64,000 nucleotides of DNA from Loktanella fryxellensis (lineage in GTDB: Bacteria; Pseudomonadota; Alphaproteobacteria; Rhodobacterales; Rhodobacteraceae), in assembly GCF_900110065.1 (NCBI RefSeq), contig NZ_FOCI01000004.1, positions 1 to 64,000 on the forward strand. Reading direction: 5' to 3'. The position numbers and the translations under genes were made by a program. The notes beneath the pieces are model-generated. The model did not search any database. It was given only the letters and a program-made list of their open reading frames with translations, and had not been told where the DNA came from. Below, one piece after another: positions 1 to 9,175 of the stretch (position 1 is the first letter of the stretch; every line of letters starts with the position of its first letter).

Positions 1-17
1 CGCCCTTGGCATCCCCG

Positions 18-533
18 TCACAAAGGCAGTGGCATAAATCCGTCTGGGGTAAGGGGAAAACCGTCCGTCAGCTGATTTGCGCAACAGAGTCCCTTAATGT
101 CAATCCAACTGGTGGAATTAAGCCGAGGTTTCTTCCAAACAACATCAATACAAATCTGCTGTCCAAGATATCTTGACCCCGCGCACCATGCAGCCCAACC
201 TAACAGATAAGGAGATGTCTTGACTTTGTCACTTGCGTCAACGTCTGTCTGATTACCTCGACGGATCGCATGTTTGGTTGCGTTACTTGCTTCACGTAAA
301 ATTCTGAACTGCCATCCTCCGCCGTCGCAAATGGAATCTTTAAAAGATGTTTCAGGCTTCTCTACGTGGCAAGCAACGTGAACGGCATACACATCAATTG
401 CCCATATGAGGCTAAAAGCACTTGGAAGGTCGTTGGGCATTTCTTTGAGACGTTGGAAAAGCACCTCAACAATCTGTACCTTATACTGATCGGGCTTCAT
501 CATTCGACAGTATTTCCTTACACTAGCCTCCAT
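18..533 (-). CDS. Hypothetical protein, AT-rich orphan
   Basis: Encodes 171 residues that I do not recognise. The middle carries an ASNATKH stretch (about residues 82-88), which resembles the 'NASKH' element of some HEPN-like proteins, but the spacing between the preceding arginine and the histidine is too long for a canonical RX4-6H motif, so no function is claimed. Four cysteines and several tryptophans point to a folded cytoplasmic protein, and there is no signal peptide or membrane segment. Base composition is clearly lower in G+C than in every other gene here, and codon use is unlike its neighbours, which suggests recent acquisition. Translation may instead begin at a Met-Met pair 10 codons downstream, preceded by AAGGA. 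Confidence 0.55.
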   Translation of the reverse strand: MEASVRKYCRMMKPDQYKVQIVEVLFQRLKEMPNDLPSAFSLIWAIDVYAVHVACHVEKPETSFKDSICDGGGWQFRILREASNATKHAIRRGNQTDVDASDKVKTSPYLLGWAAWCAGSRYLGQQICIDVVWKKPRLNSTSWIDIKGLCCANQLTDGFPLTPDGFMPLPL

Positions 534-688
534 CGTTTAAAATTAAAATAGATGGCATAATCATTGTGAATTTACGAAAAAAGATAGTGTTTTGAGCAAT
601 TCTTGGCATCTGTCGTCAGCGTGATTGCGGCGCAAAATCGTTTTCTCACAGCGGATTTTTCCGAGTTACTATTTGCCCCCCGGCCCCT

Positions 689-1900
689 TTAAAAAAACGC
701 CTGCAGTCCCGTGATCGCCCGCCCGAGGATCAGGGCATGCACGTCGTGCGTCCCCTCGTAGGTGTTCACCGTCTCGAGGTTGATCATGTGGCGCATGATG
801 TGGAACTCGTCCGAGATGCCGTTGCCGCCGTGCATGTCGCGGCTGTGGCGGGCAATCTCCAGCGCCTTGCCGCAATTGTTGCGCTTGATCAGGCTGATCA
901 TCTCGGGGGCGGCGTGGCCTGCATCCATCAGGCGGCCCACCTGCAGCGCGGCCTGCAGGCCCAGCGTGATCTCGGTCTGCATGTCGGCCAGCTTTTTCTG
1001 ATAGAGCTGCGTCTGCGCCAGCGGCTTGCCGAACTGCTTGCGGTCCAGACCGTATTGCCTTGCTGCGTGGAAACAGAACTCCGCCGCACCCATGGTGCCC
1101 CAGGCGATGCCATAGCGGGCACGGTTCAGGCAGCCGAAGGGGCCCTTCAACCCCTGCACGCCGGGCAGCAGGGCATCCTCGCCCACCGCCACGTCCTTCA
1201 TCACGATCTCGCCGGTGGTGGAGGCGCGCAACGACAGCTTGCCGCCGATCTTGGGCGCGGACAGCCCCGGCGTGCCCTTGTCGAGGACGAAGCCGCGGAT
1301 CTTGCCGTCATGCGCCTCTGACTTGGCCCAGACCACGAAGACATCGGCGAACGGCGCGTTGGAGATCCACATCTTGGACCCGTTCAGCACGTAACCGTCG
1401 GCGGTCCTCTTCGCCACGGTCTTCATGCCCGCAGGGTCGGAGCCCGCATCCGGTTCGGTCAGACCGAAGCAGCCGATGAGCGTACCGCTGACCAGACCGG
1501 GCAGGTATTTGCGGCGCTGCTCCTCTGACCCGTAGGCGTGGATGGGATACATCACGAGCGACGACTGCACCGACATCATCGACCGATACCCCGAATCGAC
1601 GCGCTCGACCTCTCGCGCGATCAGGCCGTAGGTGACGTAGGATGCGCCGAGGCCGCCGTATTCCTCGGGGATGGTGCAGCCCAGCAGACCCGCCTCGCCC
1701 ATCAGGGGGAACAGGTCGGGGGCCGCCGCCTCGTCGCGGTAGGCCTGCGTCACGCGGGGTTGCAGCACGGACTGCGCAAAGTCGCGGGCGGCGTCGCGCA
1801 GCATGCGCTCGTCCTCGGACAGTTGCTGTTCGAGCAGCAGGGCATCCGCCCAGTCGAAGGGACCGAGGTCAGGTCCCATGCCGATCAGATCCTTGGCCAT
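689..1900 (-). CDS. gcdH: Glutaryl-CoA dehydrogenase
   Basis: A 403-residue flavoprotein of the acyl-CoA dehydrogenase family, predicted to oxidise and decarboxylate glutaryl-CoA to crotonyl-CoA in lysine, tryptophan and aromatic-acid breakdown. Visible family features are the FAD/substrate segment [12 protein letters not shown] (about residues 145-156), the [18 protein letters not shown] strand, and the C-terminal YEGTHDVH motif whose Glu382 is the expected catalytic base; this position and the [19 protein letters not shown] block are typical of GcdH rather than short-chain enzymes. Length matches the bacterial family (about 395-405). The ATG is preceded by AGGGGA at about 8 bases. It stands alone, divergent from the ABC importer that begins at 2119. 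Confidence 0.93.
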   Translation of the reverse strand: MAKDLIGMGPDLGPFDWADALLLEQQLSEDERMLRDAARDFAQSVLQPRVTQAYRDEAAAPDLFPLMGEAGLLGCTIPEEYGGLGASYVTYGLIAREVERVDSGYRSMMSVQSSLVMYPIHAYGSEEQRRKYLPGLVSGTLIGCFGLTEPDAGSDPAGMKTVAKRTADGYVLNGSKMWISNAPFADVFVVWAKSEAHDGKIRGFVLDKGTPGLSAPKIGGKLSLRASTTGEIVMKDVAVGEDALLPGVQGLKGPFGCLNRARYGIAWGTMGAAEFCFHAARQYGLDRKQFGKPLAQTQLYQKKLADMQTEITLGLQAALQVGRLMDAGHAAPEMISLIKRNNCGKALEIARHSRDMHGGNGISDEFHIMRHMINLETVNTYEGTHDVHALILGRAITGLQAFF

Positions 1901-2118
1901 CGCGTATGTCCCCTGCTGTGCCGCCCCACGCCGGGGCCGAAGTCCGGCACACTATCCGCCCTGCGCAGCCAGAGGGCAAGGTGCAGCCCCGTCGCAGTCG
2001 GACCGCAAAACTCTTGCGGTTTGATCGCGCGCCGTTAACGTTCGTCACACGAATGTCATGTGGCGGGACTACCTGCTGCCGCCAACGTCCCACCGCAACC
2101 ATGATCCCGGAGCATCCC

Positions 2119-3219
2119 ATGAATTCCCGCACCACCCTGCTGGCCAGTGTCAGCCTCGTCGCCATGACCGTGGCACCCATCGCACAGGCCCAATCGGACG
2201 AGCTGATCGCCGCCGCGAACGCCGAAGGCCGCCTGTCCACCATCGCCCTGCCCCACGACTGGTGCGGCTACGGCGAAGTGATCGCAGGCTTCAAGGCCAA
2301 GTATCCCGACATCGAGGTGAACGAACTGAACCCTGACGCGGGCTCTGCCGACGAGCTGGAAGCCGTGCGTGCCAACAAGGGCAACACCGGCCCGCAGGCA
2401 CCAGACGTGCTGGACGTGGGCCTGTCCTTCGGCCCCGCCGCACAGGAAGAAGGGCTGCTACAGCCCTATCAGGTCAGCACCTGGGACACGATTCCCGCAG
2501 ACGCCAAGGATGCCGAGGGTCACTGGTACGGCGACTATTATGGCGTGATGTCGTTTCTGGTGAACACCGATCTGGTGGAAAACGTGCCGACCAGCTTTGC
2601 CGATCTGCTGAAGCCGGAATACGCTGGCATGGTGGCGCTGGCCGGTGATCCCCGCGCCTCGAACCAGGCGATCCTGGCGGTCATGGCCGCAGGCATGGCG
2701 CGCGGTGCCGAACCGGGCGAAGCCGCCGCACAGGCCGGGCTGGAGTATTTCGCGGAGCTGAATGCCGCGGGCAACTTCGTCCCCGTGATCGGCAAGGCCG
2801 GAACGCTGGCACAGGGCACGACGCCCATCGTGATCGAATGGGACTACAACGCCCTGTCGTCGCGCGACACGCTGGCGGGCAACCCGCCGGTCGAGGTCGT
2901 GGTGCCGTCGGATGCGGTGCTGGCGGGTGTGTATGTGCAGGCGATCAGCGCCTATGCCCCGAACCCGAACGCAGCCAAGCTGTGGATGGAATACCTCTAT
3001 TCCGACGAAGGGCAGCTGGGCTGGCTGGCCGGTTACTGCCACCCGATCCGCTTCAACGATCTGGTCGCCAACGATGCCGTCCCCGCCGAACTGCTGGAGG
3101 CGCTGCCCCCGGCAGAGGCCTATGAAGCCGCCGTGTTCCCGACGCTGGATCAGGTGAACGCCAACAACGCCGCCGTCGTCGCAGGTTGGGACAGCGTCGT
3201 GGGCGCGAACGTCCAGTAA
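2119..3219 (+). CDS. ABC importer periplasmic binding protein
   Basis: A 366-residue extracellular solute-binding protein of the polyamine/iron type (family 1/AfuA-PotD-like). The N-terminus MNSRTTLLASVSLVAMTVAPIAQAQ is a Sec signal peptide with an AQA-Q cleavage site, so the ATG at 2119 is preferred over the ATG six codons upstream and over the longer open frame. The mature part starts with a LIAAANAEGRLSTIALP strand typical of this family and carries aromatic and acidic residues for ligand binding (HWYGDYYG, IEWDYNAL). It heads a four-gene importer operon followed by glpD. The ligand is not known; polyamines, Fe3+ or phosphorylated glycerol compounds are possible. A strong hairpin follows it at 3240-3268. 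Confidence 0.85.
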   Translation: MNSRTTLLASVSLVAMTVAPIAQAQSDELIAAANAEGRLSTIALPHDWCGYGEVIAGFKAKYPDIEVNELNPDAGSADELEAVRANKGNTGPQAPDVLDVGLSFGPAAQEEGLLQPYQVSTWDTIPADAKDAEGHWYGDYYGVMSFLVNTDLVENVPTSFADLLKPEYAGMVALAGDPRASNQAILAVMAAGMARGAEPGEAAAQAGLEYFAELNAAGNFVPVIGKAGTLAQGTTPIVIEWDYNALSSRDTLAGNPPVEVVVPSDAVLAGVYVQAISAYAPNPNAAKLWMEYLYSDEGQLGWLAGYCHPIRFNDLVANDAVPAELLEALPPAEAYEAAVFPTLDQVNANNAAVVAGWDSVVGANVQ

Positions 3220-3239
3220 GCCTGTCAGACCGTCCCAAA

Positions 3240-3268
3240 GCGCCCCCCGGACCCGGTCCGGGGGGCGC
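3240..3268 (+). promoter_or_regulatory. Intercistronic hairpin after binding-protein gene
   Basis: A perfect 14-bp inverted repeat (GCGCCCCCCGGACC / GGTCCGGGGGGCGC) around a single central base lies between the binding-protein gene and the first permease, with no T-run after it. Such structures in importer operons commonly protect the upstream message or attenuate readthrough, so that the binding protein is made in excess. That role is inferred from position and structure. Confidence 0.7.
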
Positions 3269-3305
3269 ATCCGTGCAAGAAGGCCCCCACCATGATCCGC
3301 GCTGC

Positions 3306-4181
3306 ATGACCGCATCCCCCCGCCCTTCCGCCATCGCGGGCCTTGCCGGACGCTGGATCGGCCTTGCGCCTTTCGTGCTGTTCACCGGGCTGTTCCTGAT
3401 CCTGCCGACGCTGCACATCGTGATCGGTGCCTTTCGTGGCACCGATGGTGAATTCACGATCCAGAACATCCTCGATTTGAACACGCCTACGATCCGGTCC
3501 GCCTATTGGGTGTCGATCAAGGTCAGCTTCCTGTCCGCGCTGCTGGGCTGCCTGATCGGCTTCGCCATGGCGGCGGCGATGGTGCTGGGCGGTGTCACCC
3601 GCCGGATCAAAGGACCGCTGCTGACCTTTTCCGGCGTCGCCTCCAACTTCGCGGGTGTGCCGCTGGCCTTCGCCTTTATCGCGACCATCGGCCCTGCGGG
3701 CCTGATCACCGCCTATCTGCGGACAGAGTTCGGGATCAACCTGCGCGCCTATGGCTGGAACCTGCTGTCGACGTGGGGGCTGATCGTCACCTATCTGTTC
3801 TTCCAGATCCCGCTGATGATCCTCATCATCACCCCCGCGCTGGAGGGGCTGAAGCGCGAGTGGCGCGAGGCGGCGGCGATCCTTGGCGCCACGGGCGCGC
3901 AATACTGGCGCATGGTCGCCCTGCCGATCCTGTTTCCGGCGATCCTCGGCACCATGGCGCTGCTGTTCGCCAACGCCTTCGGTGCGGTCGCCACGGCCAT
4001 CGCGCTGACGGGGCCGTCGCTGAACATCGCGCCGATCCTGCTCTATGCGCAGATCAGGGGCGACGTGCTGGGCAATCCGAACCTCGGCTATGCCTTGGCG
4101 TTCGGAATGATCGTCATCACCGGGCTGGCCAATGCGATCTATATCGTGCTGCGGTTCCGCGCCGAACGGTGGCTGAAATGA
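3306..4181 (+). CDS. ABC importer permease 1
   Basis: A 291-residue inner-membrane permease with six predicted hydrophobic segments (for example IGLAPFVLFTGLFLILPTLHIVIGAF near the N-terminus). The cytoplasmic EAA loop, which contacts the ATPase, reads EWREAAAILGATGAQYWRMVALPILFPA (roughly residues 183-210). It resembles the PotB/CysT/AfuB class. The start is taken at the ATG at 3306 because residues before it look like translated hairpin sequence. It overlaps the next permease by four bases (ATGA), implying translational coupling, and belongs to the operon running from 2119 to 6017. Confidence 0.87.
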   Translation: MTASPRPSAIAGLAGRWIGLAPFVLFTGLFLILPTLHIVIGAFRGTDGEFTIQNILDLNTPTIRSAYWVSIKVSFLSALLGCLIGFAMAAAMVLGGVTRRIKGPLLTFSGVASNFAGVPLAFAFIATIGPAGLITAYLRTEFGINLRAYGWNLLSTWGLIVTYLFFQIPLMILIITPALEGLKREWREAAAILGATGAQYWRMVALPILFPAILGTMALLFANAFGAVATAIALTGPSLNIAPILLYAQIRGDVLGNPNLGYALAFGMIVITGLANAIYIVLRFRAERWLK

Positions 4182-4954
4182 CCAAGTTTCTTGCCTGGAC
4201 GGCCATTCTGCTGGGCTGCCTCTATTTCGCGCTGCCGATGATCGGCATGGCAGAGTTTTCGCTGTCGATGCGGCGCGACGCGTATTCCCTCGACGCCTAC
4301 CGCGTGGTGCTTGCGGACCCGCGGTTTCAGGCGACGTTCCTGTTCTCGCTGGCCATGGCGCTGGTGACGATCGTGTTCGGCGTGCTGCTGGTCGTGCCGA
4401 CCGCCGTCTGGGTCCAGCTCAAGATGCCGCGCCTGCGCCCGGTGGTGGAGTTCATCACCCTGTTGCCGCTGGTCATTCCCGCCATCGTCATCGTGTTCGG
4501 GTATATCCGCCTCTACAACACGTCGGGCTGGCTGCCGCTGACGGGCAGCGTGACAGGGACCAACATCCTGCTGATGTTCGGCTATGCCACCCTCGCCCTG
4601 CCCTACATGTACCGGGCGGTCGACACGGGACTGCGCACCGTCGATGTGGCCACCCTGACCGAGGCGGCGCAATCGCTGGGCGCGGGGTGGCTGCGGATCA
4701 TGGCGACGGTGATCCTGCCCAACGTGCTGGGTGCGGTGCTGTCCGGTGCGTTCCTGACGCTGGCCATCGTGATCGGGGAATTCACCATGGCGGCCCTGCT
4801 CGACCGGCCCGCCTTCGGTCCCTACATGCAGGTGCTGGGGGCGAACCGCGCTTATGAACCCGCCGCCCTCGCGGTGATCGCATTCGCCATCACATGGGTC
4901 TGCATGGGCCTGATCGGCACCATCGCCCGCCTGTCCAAACACAAGGGGGCCTGA
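4178..4954 (+). CDS. ABC importer permease 2
   Basis: A 258-residue inner-membrane permease of the PotC type with about six transmembrane segments. The EAA loop is LTEAAQSLGAGWLRIMATVILPNV (about residues 158-181), where the E-A-A and the following Gly are conserved for docking on the ATPase. Its ATG overlaps the stop of permease 1 (ATGA), and the ATPase starts four bases after its stop, so the two permeases and the ATPase are almost certainly one translational unit. Together they would form the membrane channel for the ligand delivered by the protein at 2119. Confidence 0.87.
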   Translation: MTKFLAWTAILLGCLYFALPMIGMAEFSLSMRRDAYSLDAYRVVLADPRFQATFLFSLAMALVTIVFGVLLVVPTAVWVQLKMPRLRPVVEFITLLPLVIPAIVIVFGYIRLYNTSGWLPLTGSVTGTNILLMFGYATLALPYMYRAVDTGLRTVDVATLTEAAQSLGAGWLRIMATVILPNVLGAVLSGAFLTLAIVIGEFTMAALLDRPAFGPYMQVLGANRAYEPAALAVIAFAITWVCMGLIGTIARLSKHKGA

Positions 4955-4958
4955 GCCC

Positions 4959-6017
4959 ATGGCATTCCTCGACCTGTCGCAGCTGAACAAGTCGTTCGGC
5001 CCCAACCATGTCGTCAAGGACTTCGACCTGAGCATCGCGCAGGGCGAATTCGTATCCCTGCTCGGCCCCTCGGGCTGCGGCAAGACCACCGTGCTGCGCA
5101 TGGTGGCCGGGTTCGAAACACCCTCCTCCGGCGCGATCCGCATCGACGGGCAGGACATGACCCACCTGCGCCCGAACCAGCGCAACATCGGCATGGTGTT
5201 CCAAGCCTATGCCCTGTTCCCCAACCTGACCGTGGCGCAGAACGTCGCCTTCGGCCTCAAGGTGGCGGGCGTCGCACGGGCAGAGACGCAGACCCGCGTG
5301 GACGAGATGCTGGCCCTGATCGGCCTGCCCGATCTGGGTGGTCGGTATCCTTACCAACTCTCGGGCGGGCAACAGCAGCGCGTGGCGCTCGCCCGCGCGC
5401 TGGCCGTGCGGCCCAAGGTGCTGCTGCTGGACGAGCCGCTGTCGGCGCTGGACGCCAAGATCCGCGCCAGCCTGCGGCGCGAGATCCGCGCGATCCAGCA
5501 GCGGCTGGGCATCACCACGATCTTCGTCACCCACGATCAGGAGGAGGCGCTGTCCATGTCCGACCGCGTCGTCGTGATGAACGGCGGGCGCGCCGACCAG
5601 ATCGGCACCCCGTTCGAGATCTACAATACCCCGGCGACCCGCTTTGTCGCAGGCTTCGTCGGCACGCTGAACACGTTTCAGGCGGTCGTGACCGATCCGG
5701 CCACAGGCACCGTCACGCTGGGCGACACCCCCATCGCGCTGCACCGCCCTGTCGATGCCGCCGCTGGCACCACCGTGACGCTGGCGATGCGGCCCGAAAC
5801 GGCCACGCTGGGCATCGGTGAACCCGGTGACGTGGTGCTGCGGGCGCGGATCAGCGACGTGCAGTTCCTGGGCGCGATCATCCGCGTGACGGCGGATCTG
5901 GGCGGCGACAGCCTGACCCTCGACACCTTCAACCGGGCTAGCACGCCGCCACCGGATGTGGGCGCACCGGTCACGATCAGCATGCCGCCCGCAGGCCTTG
6001 TCGTGCTGGTCGCGTAA
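4959..6017 (+). CDS. ABC importer ATP-binding protein
   Basis: A 352-residue ATPase of the polyamine/opine/phosphonate class. It has Walker A GPSGCGKTT (residues 36-44), a Q-loop (VFQAYALFPNLTV), the signature LSGGQQQR, Walker B LLLDEPLSALD and the switch histidine in FVTHDQEEA. The last ~110 residues form a TOBE-type regulatory domain. It is the last transporter gene of the operon that begins at 2119 and would power import through the two permeases just upstream. The next gene (glpD) is 77 bases away beyond a hairpin, so co-transcription is possible but may be reduced. Confidence 0.92.
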   Translation: MAFLDLSQLNKSFGPNHVVKDFDLSIAQGEFVSLLGPSGCGKTTVLRMVAGFETPSSGAIRIDGQDMTHLRPNQRNIGMVFQAYALFPNLTVAQNVAFGLKVAGVARAETQTRVDEMLALIGLPDLGGRYPYQLSGGQQQRVALARALAVRPKVLLLDEPLSALDAKIRASLRREIRAIQQRLGITTIFVTHDQEEALSMSDRVVVMNGGRADQIGTPFEIYNTPATRFVAGFVGTLNTFQAVVTDPATGTVTLGDTPIALHRPVDAAAGTTVTLAMRPETATLGIGEPGDVVLRARISDVQFLGAIIRVTADLGGDSLTLDTFNRASTPPPDVGAPVTISMPPAGLVVLVA

Positions 6018-6029
6018 GGGCCGCGACAT

Positions 6030-6054
6030 GGTGCCGGGTTTCCATTCCGGCACC
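6030..6054 (+). terminator. Hairpin between ABC ATPase gene and glpD
   Basis: A perfect 8-bp stem (GGTGCCGG / CCGGCACC) with a 9-base loop lies 13 bases after the ATPase stop codon. No T-run follows, so it is either a weak or Rho-assisted terminator or an RNA processing element that lowers expression of glpD relative to the transporter. Confidence 0.45.
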
Positions 6055-6094
6055 CCGGCGGCATGGTGCGCCCGCAAACAAAAGGCACATCATC

Positions 6095-7654
6095 TTGGAC
6101 AACGACGACATCCGCGACCTTCTGGTCATCGGCGGCGGCATCAACGGCTGCGGCATCGCCCGGGACGCGGCGGGGCGCGGGCTGACCGTGACGCTGGTTG
6201 AAATGTCGGATCTGGCGCAGGCGACATCCTCGGCGTCGACCAAGCTGTTCCACGGCGGTCTGCGGTATCTCGAATATCTGGAAATCCGTCTGGTCCGCGA
6301 AGCGTTGATCGAGCGTGAGACGCTGCTGCGCGCCATGCCGCACATCAGCTGGCCCCTGCGCTTCGTGCTCCCCTTGCACCCCGGGATGCGGTTCGAGGGC
6401 GACAGCCCGGTGGCGAAACTGCTGGGCACGGTCATGCCGTGGCTGCGCGGGCGGCGGCCCGACTGGCTGATCCGCGCAGGTCTGCTGATGTACGACACGC
6501 TGGGCGGGCGGCAGATCCTGCCCGGCACGACGACGCTGGACCTGACGACAGGGCCAGAGGGGGCGGCCCTGCGCACCGGCATCCACAAGGCTTTTGAGTA
6601 CAGCGACTGCTGGATCGAGGATTCGCGACTGGTCGCCCTGAACGCACGCGACGCGGTGCAGCGGGGCGCGCAGGTGCTGACCCGGACGCGCGTGACGCAG
6701 GCCCATGCGACGGACGGCATCTGGGCGGTGACGGTCGAGGATGCGCAGACCGGCAACACCCGGACCATCCGCGCCCGGATGATCGTGAACGCGGGCGGGC
6801 CGTGGGTCGGTCAGATCCTGCGCACCCGGATCGGATCGAACAGCGCCGACGACGTGCGGCTGGTGCGTGGCAGCCATATCGTCACCCGCCGCCTGTTCGA
6901 CCACGACAAATGCTATTTCTTTCAGGGCGCCGACGGGCGGATCATGTTCGCCATCCCCTACGAGACGGATTTCACCCTGATCGGGACGACCGATCAGGAG
7001 CATGCCGACGTGGATACGCCACCGGTCTGCACGCCTGCGGAACAGGCCTACATGCTGGATTTCGTGAACGCCTATCTGCGCACGCCCGTCACGGCCGACG
7101 ACGTGGTCTGGAGCTATTCCGGCGTCCGCCCGCTCTATGACGCGGGGGGCGGATCCGCCACCGCCGCGACCCGCGACTATACGCTCAAGCTGGACGACAG
7201 CGCTGGCGCGCCCGCACTGCATGTCTTCGGCGGTAAGATCACGACCTATCGCCGTCTGGCGGAAGGCGCGCTGGAGAAGATCGGCCAGCGGCTGCCCCTG
7301 CGGCAGGGGGCGTGGACGGCTGGGGTGGCCCTGCCCGGCGGCGATTTTCCGGTGGGCGACGTGGACCGGCTGATCGCTGACCTGCGGGCCGACTATCCGT
7401 TCCTGACCGATCGCTGGGCGCGCCGCCTGATCCGCGCCTATGGCACCGAGGCACGTCTGATCCTGGGGACGGCCACCAGTCCCGCCGATCTGGGTCCGGA
7501 TTTCGGTGCGACCCTGACCGGGGCCGAGGTGGACTGGCTGATGCGCCACGAATTCGCCCGCACCGCGGATGACGTGCTGTGGCGGCGCAGCAAGCTGGGC
7601 CTGCGGCAGGTCGATACGGCGGCCCTTACCCGCCACATGATGACGCGGGCCTGA
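6095..7654 (+). CDS. glpD: Aerobic glycerol-3-phosphate dehydrogenase
   Basis: A 519-residue FAD enzyme that oxidises sn-glycerol-3-phosphate to dihydroxyacetone phosphate and passes electrons to quinone at the inner membrane. The dinucleotide-binding motif GGGINGCG (residues 13-20), the STKLFHGGLRYLEY block, AGGPWV and the GGKITTYRRLAE segment are GlpD hallmarks; length is close to E. coli GlpD (501). The start is a TTG: no ATG exists before the GxGxxG motif, and AAAGG lies 9 bases upstream of the TTG. It follows the ABC importer in the same direction. This raises the possibility, not shown, that the importer takes up glycerol-3-phosphate or a glycerophosphodiester. Confidence 0.93.
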   Translation: MDNDDIRDLLVIGGGINGCGIARDAAGRGLTVTLVEMSDLAQATSSASTKLFHGGLRYLEYLEIRLVREALIERETLLRAMPHISWPLRFVLPLHPGMRFEGDSPVAKLLGTVMPWLRGRRPDWLIRAGLLMYDTLGGRQILPGTTTLDLTTGPEGAALRTGIHKAFEYSDCWIEDSRLVALNARDAVQRGAQVLTRTRVTQAHATDGIWAVTVEDAQTGNTRTIRARMIVNAGGPWVGQILRTRIGSNSADDVRLVRGSHIVTRRLFDHDKCYFFQGADGRIMFAIPYETDFTLIGTTDQEHADVDTPPVCTPAEQAYMLDFVNAYLRTPVTADDVVWSYSGVRPLYDAGGGSATAATRDYTLKLDDSAGAPALHVFGGKITTYRRLAEGALEKIGQRLPLRQGAWTAGVALPGGDFPVGDVDRLIADLRADYPFLTDRWARRLIRAYGTEARLILGTATSPADLGPDFGATLTGAEVDWLMRHEFARTADDVLWRRSKLGLRQVDTAALTRHMMTRA

Positions 7655-7795
7655 CGGCGACGGACCGGAAAAGCTTGCGTTGTCGCGGGTTTTCGTCACG
7701 ATCACGCCTGCGGTGCAGCGGCAGGCGATGGTCCTGTCTGTGGCGTCGGCCCTTGCGCCGTTCCGTTGACCTTTGACAGGATGTAGTCGCGTGAC

Positions 7796-9175
7796 ATGCC
7801 ATACAGGATCATGCCCGGTCCATCCGGACCGCTGAACCACCGTCCCGACATCGACCGGCTGATCCGGCTGGAACAGGGGGCCATCATGGACGTGGTGGTC
7901 CGCATGGTGGGTATCCCGCTGGCCGCCGCGCTGATCTGGCTGCGCACCGAAAGCATCCATGCGGTGATCTGGCCCGTGCTCTATCTGACCTCCTTCGCCG
8001 CATCGGTCGCCTATGTCCGCACGCTGGGTGCCGTGGTGACCGAACGTCAGTGCCGTCTGGCAGAGGCGACGGTCCTCGTGAACACGCTGACCTTCGTGTG
8101 GCTGCCGGTCTGGACCGTCGTGCAGCCGGACCGCGACCTGTGGCTGTTCGGGGCTGGTCTGATCGGGGCGCAACTGGTGCATCTTTTGCAGCGATCCGAC
8201 GCGTCACGCTTCGTCACTATCGGCAACATCGCGATCTTCGGTGCCGTCCTTGCGGTGGCCTACGTCGCCCTGTGGCCGCAGATGACGGACCCGCTGATGC
8301 GGTTGGGCATCTTTGGCAGCTGGCTGGCGCTGCTGCTGTATTTCGCGCAATCCATGCTGGCGGCGCGCGACCGGCGACTGGACCGCGACCGGGCGAACGC
8401 CCGCGCGTCACAGGCGGAAAAGATCTCGGCGATCGGCAGGCTGGCGGGCGGAATCGCCCATGACTTCAACAACATCCTCACCGCCATCTCCGGCAACCTG
8501 CAGCTGTACGAAGTCCTGTCGGACCCGGCGGAACGCGACGAGGTGGTGGCCGCCGCCCACATGGCCAGCCAACGCGGCGCCGGCATCGTCAGCCAGATCA
8601 CGATCTTTGCCCGCCAGTCGCCGCAGACCCTGTTGCTGACCGATGCGAATGCGCCGCTGCACGGGTTGCGGTCGCTGACCGATCACCTGATCCCGCGGCG
8701 CATCACGCTGACCATGCGGCCCCTGCCCGGTCCGGTGCAGATCCGGGCCGACGTGAACCATCTGACCTCCGCGCTGCTGAACCTGATCGTGAACGCCGTC
8801 GATGCGACCCCCGCCAACGGACGCATCCGGCTGTCGGTCGAGGTGGCGCACCTTGCGACACCCCTGCGGGTCGCAGGGCCAAAGGTTCTGCCCCCGGGCG
8901 TCTATGTGGTCTACGACGTCACCGATACGGGCACCGGCATTCCGGCCGACATCACGGCTCAGGTGATCGAGCCGTTCTTCACCACCAAGCCAGTGGGCAA
9001 AGGCACCGGGCTGGGCCTGTCGATGGTCTATGGCCTGGCAGACGGGTTGGGCGGCGGCCTCGATCTGCGCAGCACGCCCTATGGCACGACGGTGCGCATC
9101 CACATACCGGCCATAACGGACACCGCCACGGCTGCGGCGGTGCGGTCCCCGGCGGTGCCGGGCGTCACACCATGA
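7796..9175 (+). CDS. Membrane sensor histidine kinase
   Basis: A 459-residue kinase. Residues about 36-188 hold five or six hydrophobic segments with short loops, a membrane sensor without a large periplasmic domain. The dimerisation box GRLAGGIAHDFNNILTAISG places the phospho-accepting histidine at residue 222. The ATP-binding domain shows an N box (LLNLIVNAVDA), G1 (DTGTGIP), F box (EPFFTTK) and G2 (GKGTGLGLS). The 'AHDFNN' H box puts it in the HPK4-like family, the same as the hybrid kinase on the opposite strand. No receiver domain is attached and no response regulator is adjacent. Its 3' end overlaps that of the hybrid kinase by 11 bases, tail to tail. The start may instead be the ATG at 7811. 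Confidence 0.85.
   Translation: MPYRIMPGPSGPLNHRPDIDRLIRLEQGAIMDVVVRMVGIPLAAALIWLRTESIHAVIWPVLYLTSFAASVAYVRTLGAVVTERQCRLAEATVLVNTLTFVWLPVWTVVQPDRDLWLFGAGLIGAQLVHLLQRSDASRFVTIGNIAIFGAVLAVAYVALWPQMTDPLMRLGIFGSWLALLLYFAQSMLAARDRRLDRDRANARASQAEKISAIGRLAGGIAHDFNNILTAISGNLQLYEVLSDPAERDEVVAAAHMASQRGAGIVSQITIFARQSPQTLLLTDANAPLHGLRSLTDHLIPRRITLTMRPLPGPVQIRADVNHLTSALLNLIVNAVDATPANGRIRLSVEVAHLATPLRVAGPKVLPPGVYVVYDVTDTGTGIPADITAQVIEPFFTTKPVGKGTGLGLSMVYGLADGLGGGLDLRSTPYGTTVRIHIPAITDTATAAAVRSPAVPGVTP

Noticed and set aside
5678-8182. 834-codon open frame on the minus strand
   Set aside because: It is antisense to the ABC ATPase gene, glpD and the membrane kinase gene, is rich in Arg, His, Gln and Pro, and matches no family. 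Such long shadows are expected opposite high-GC genes.
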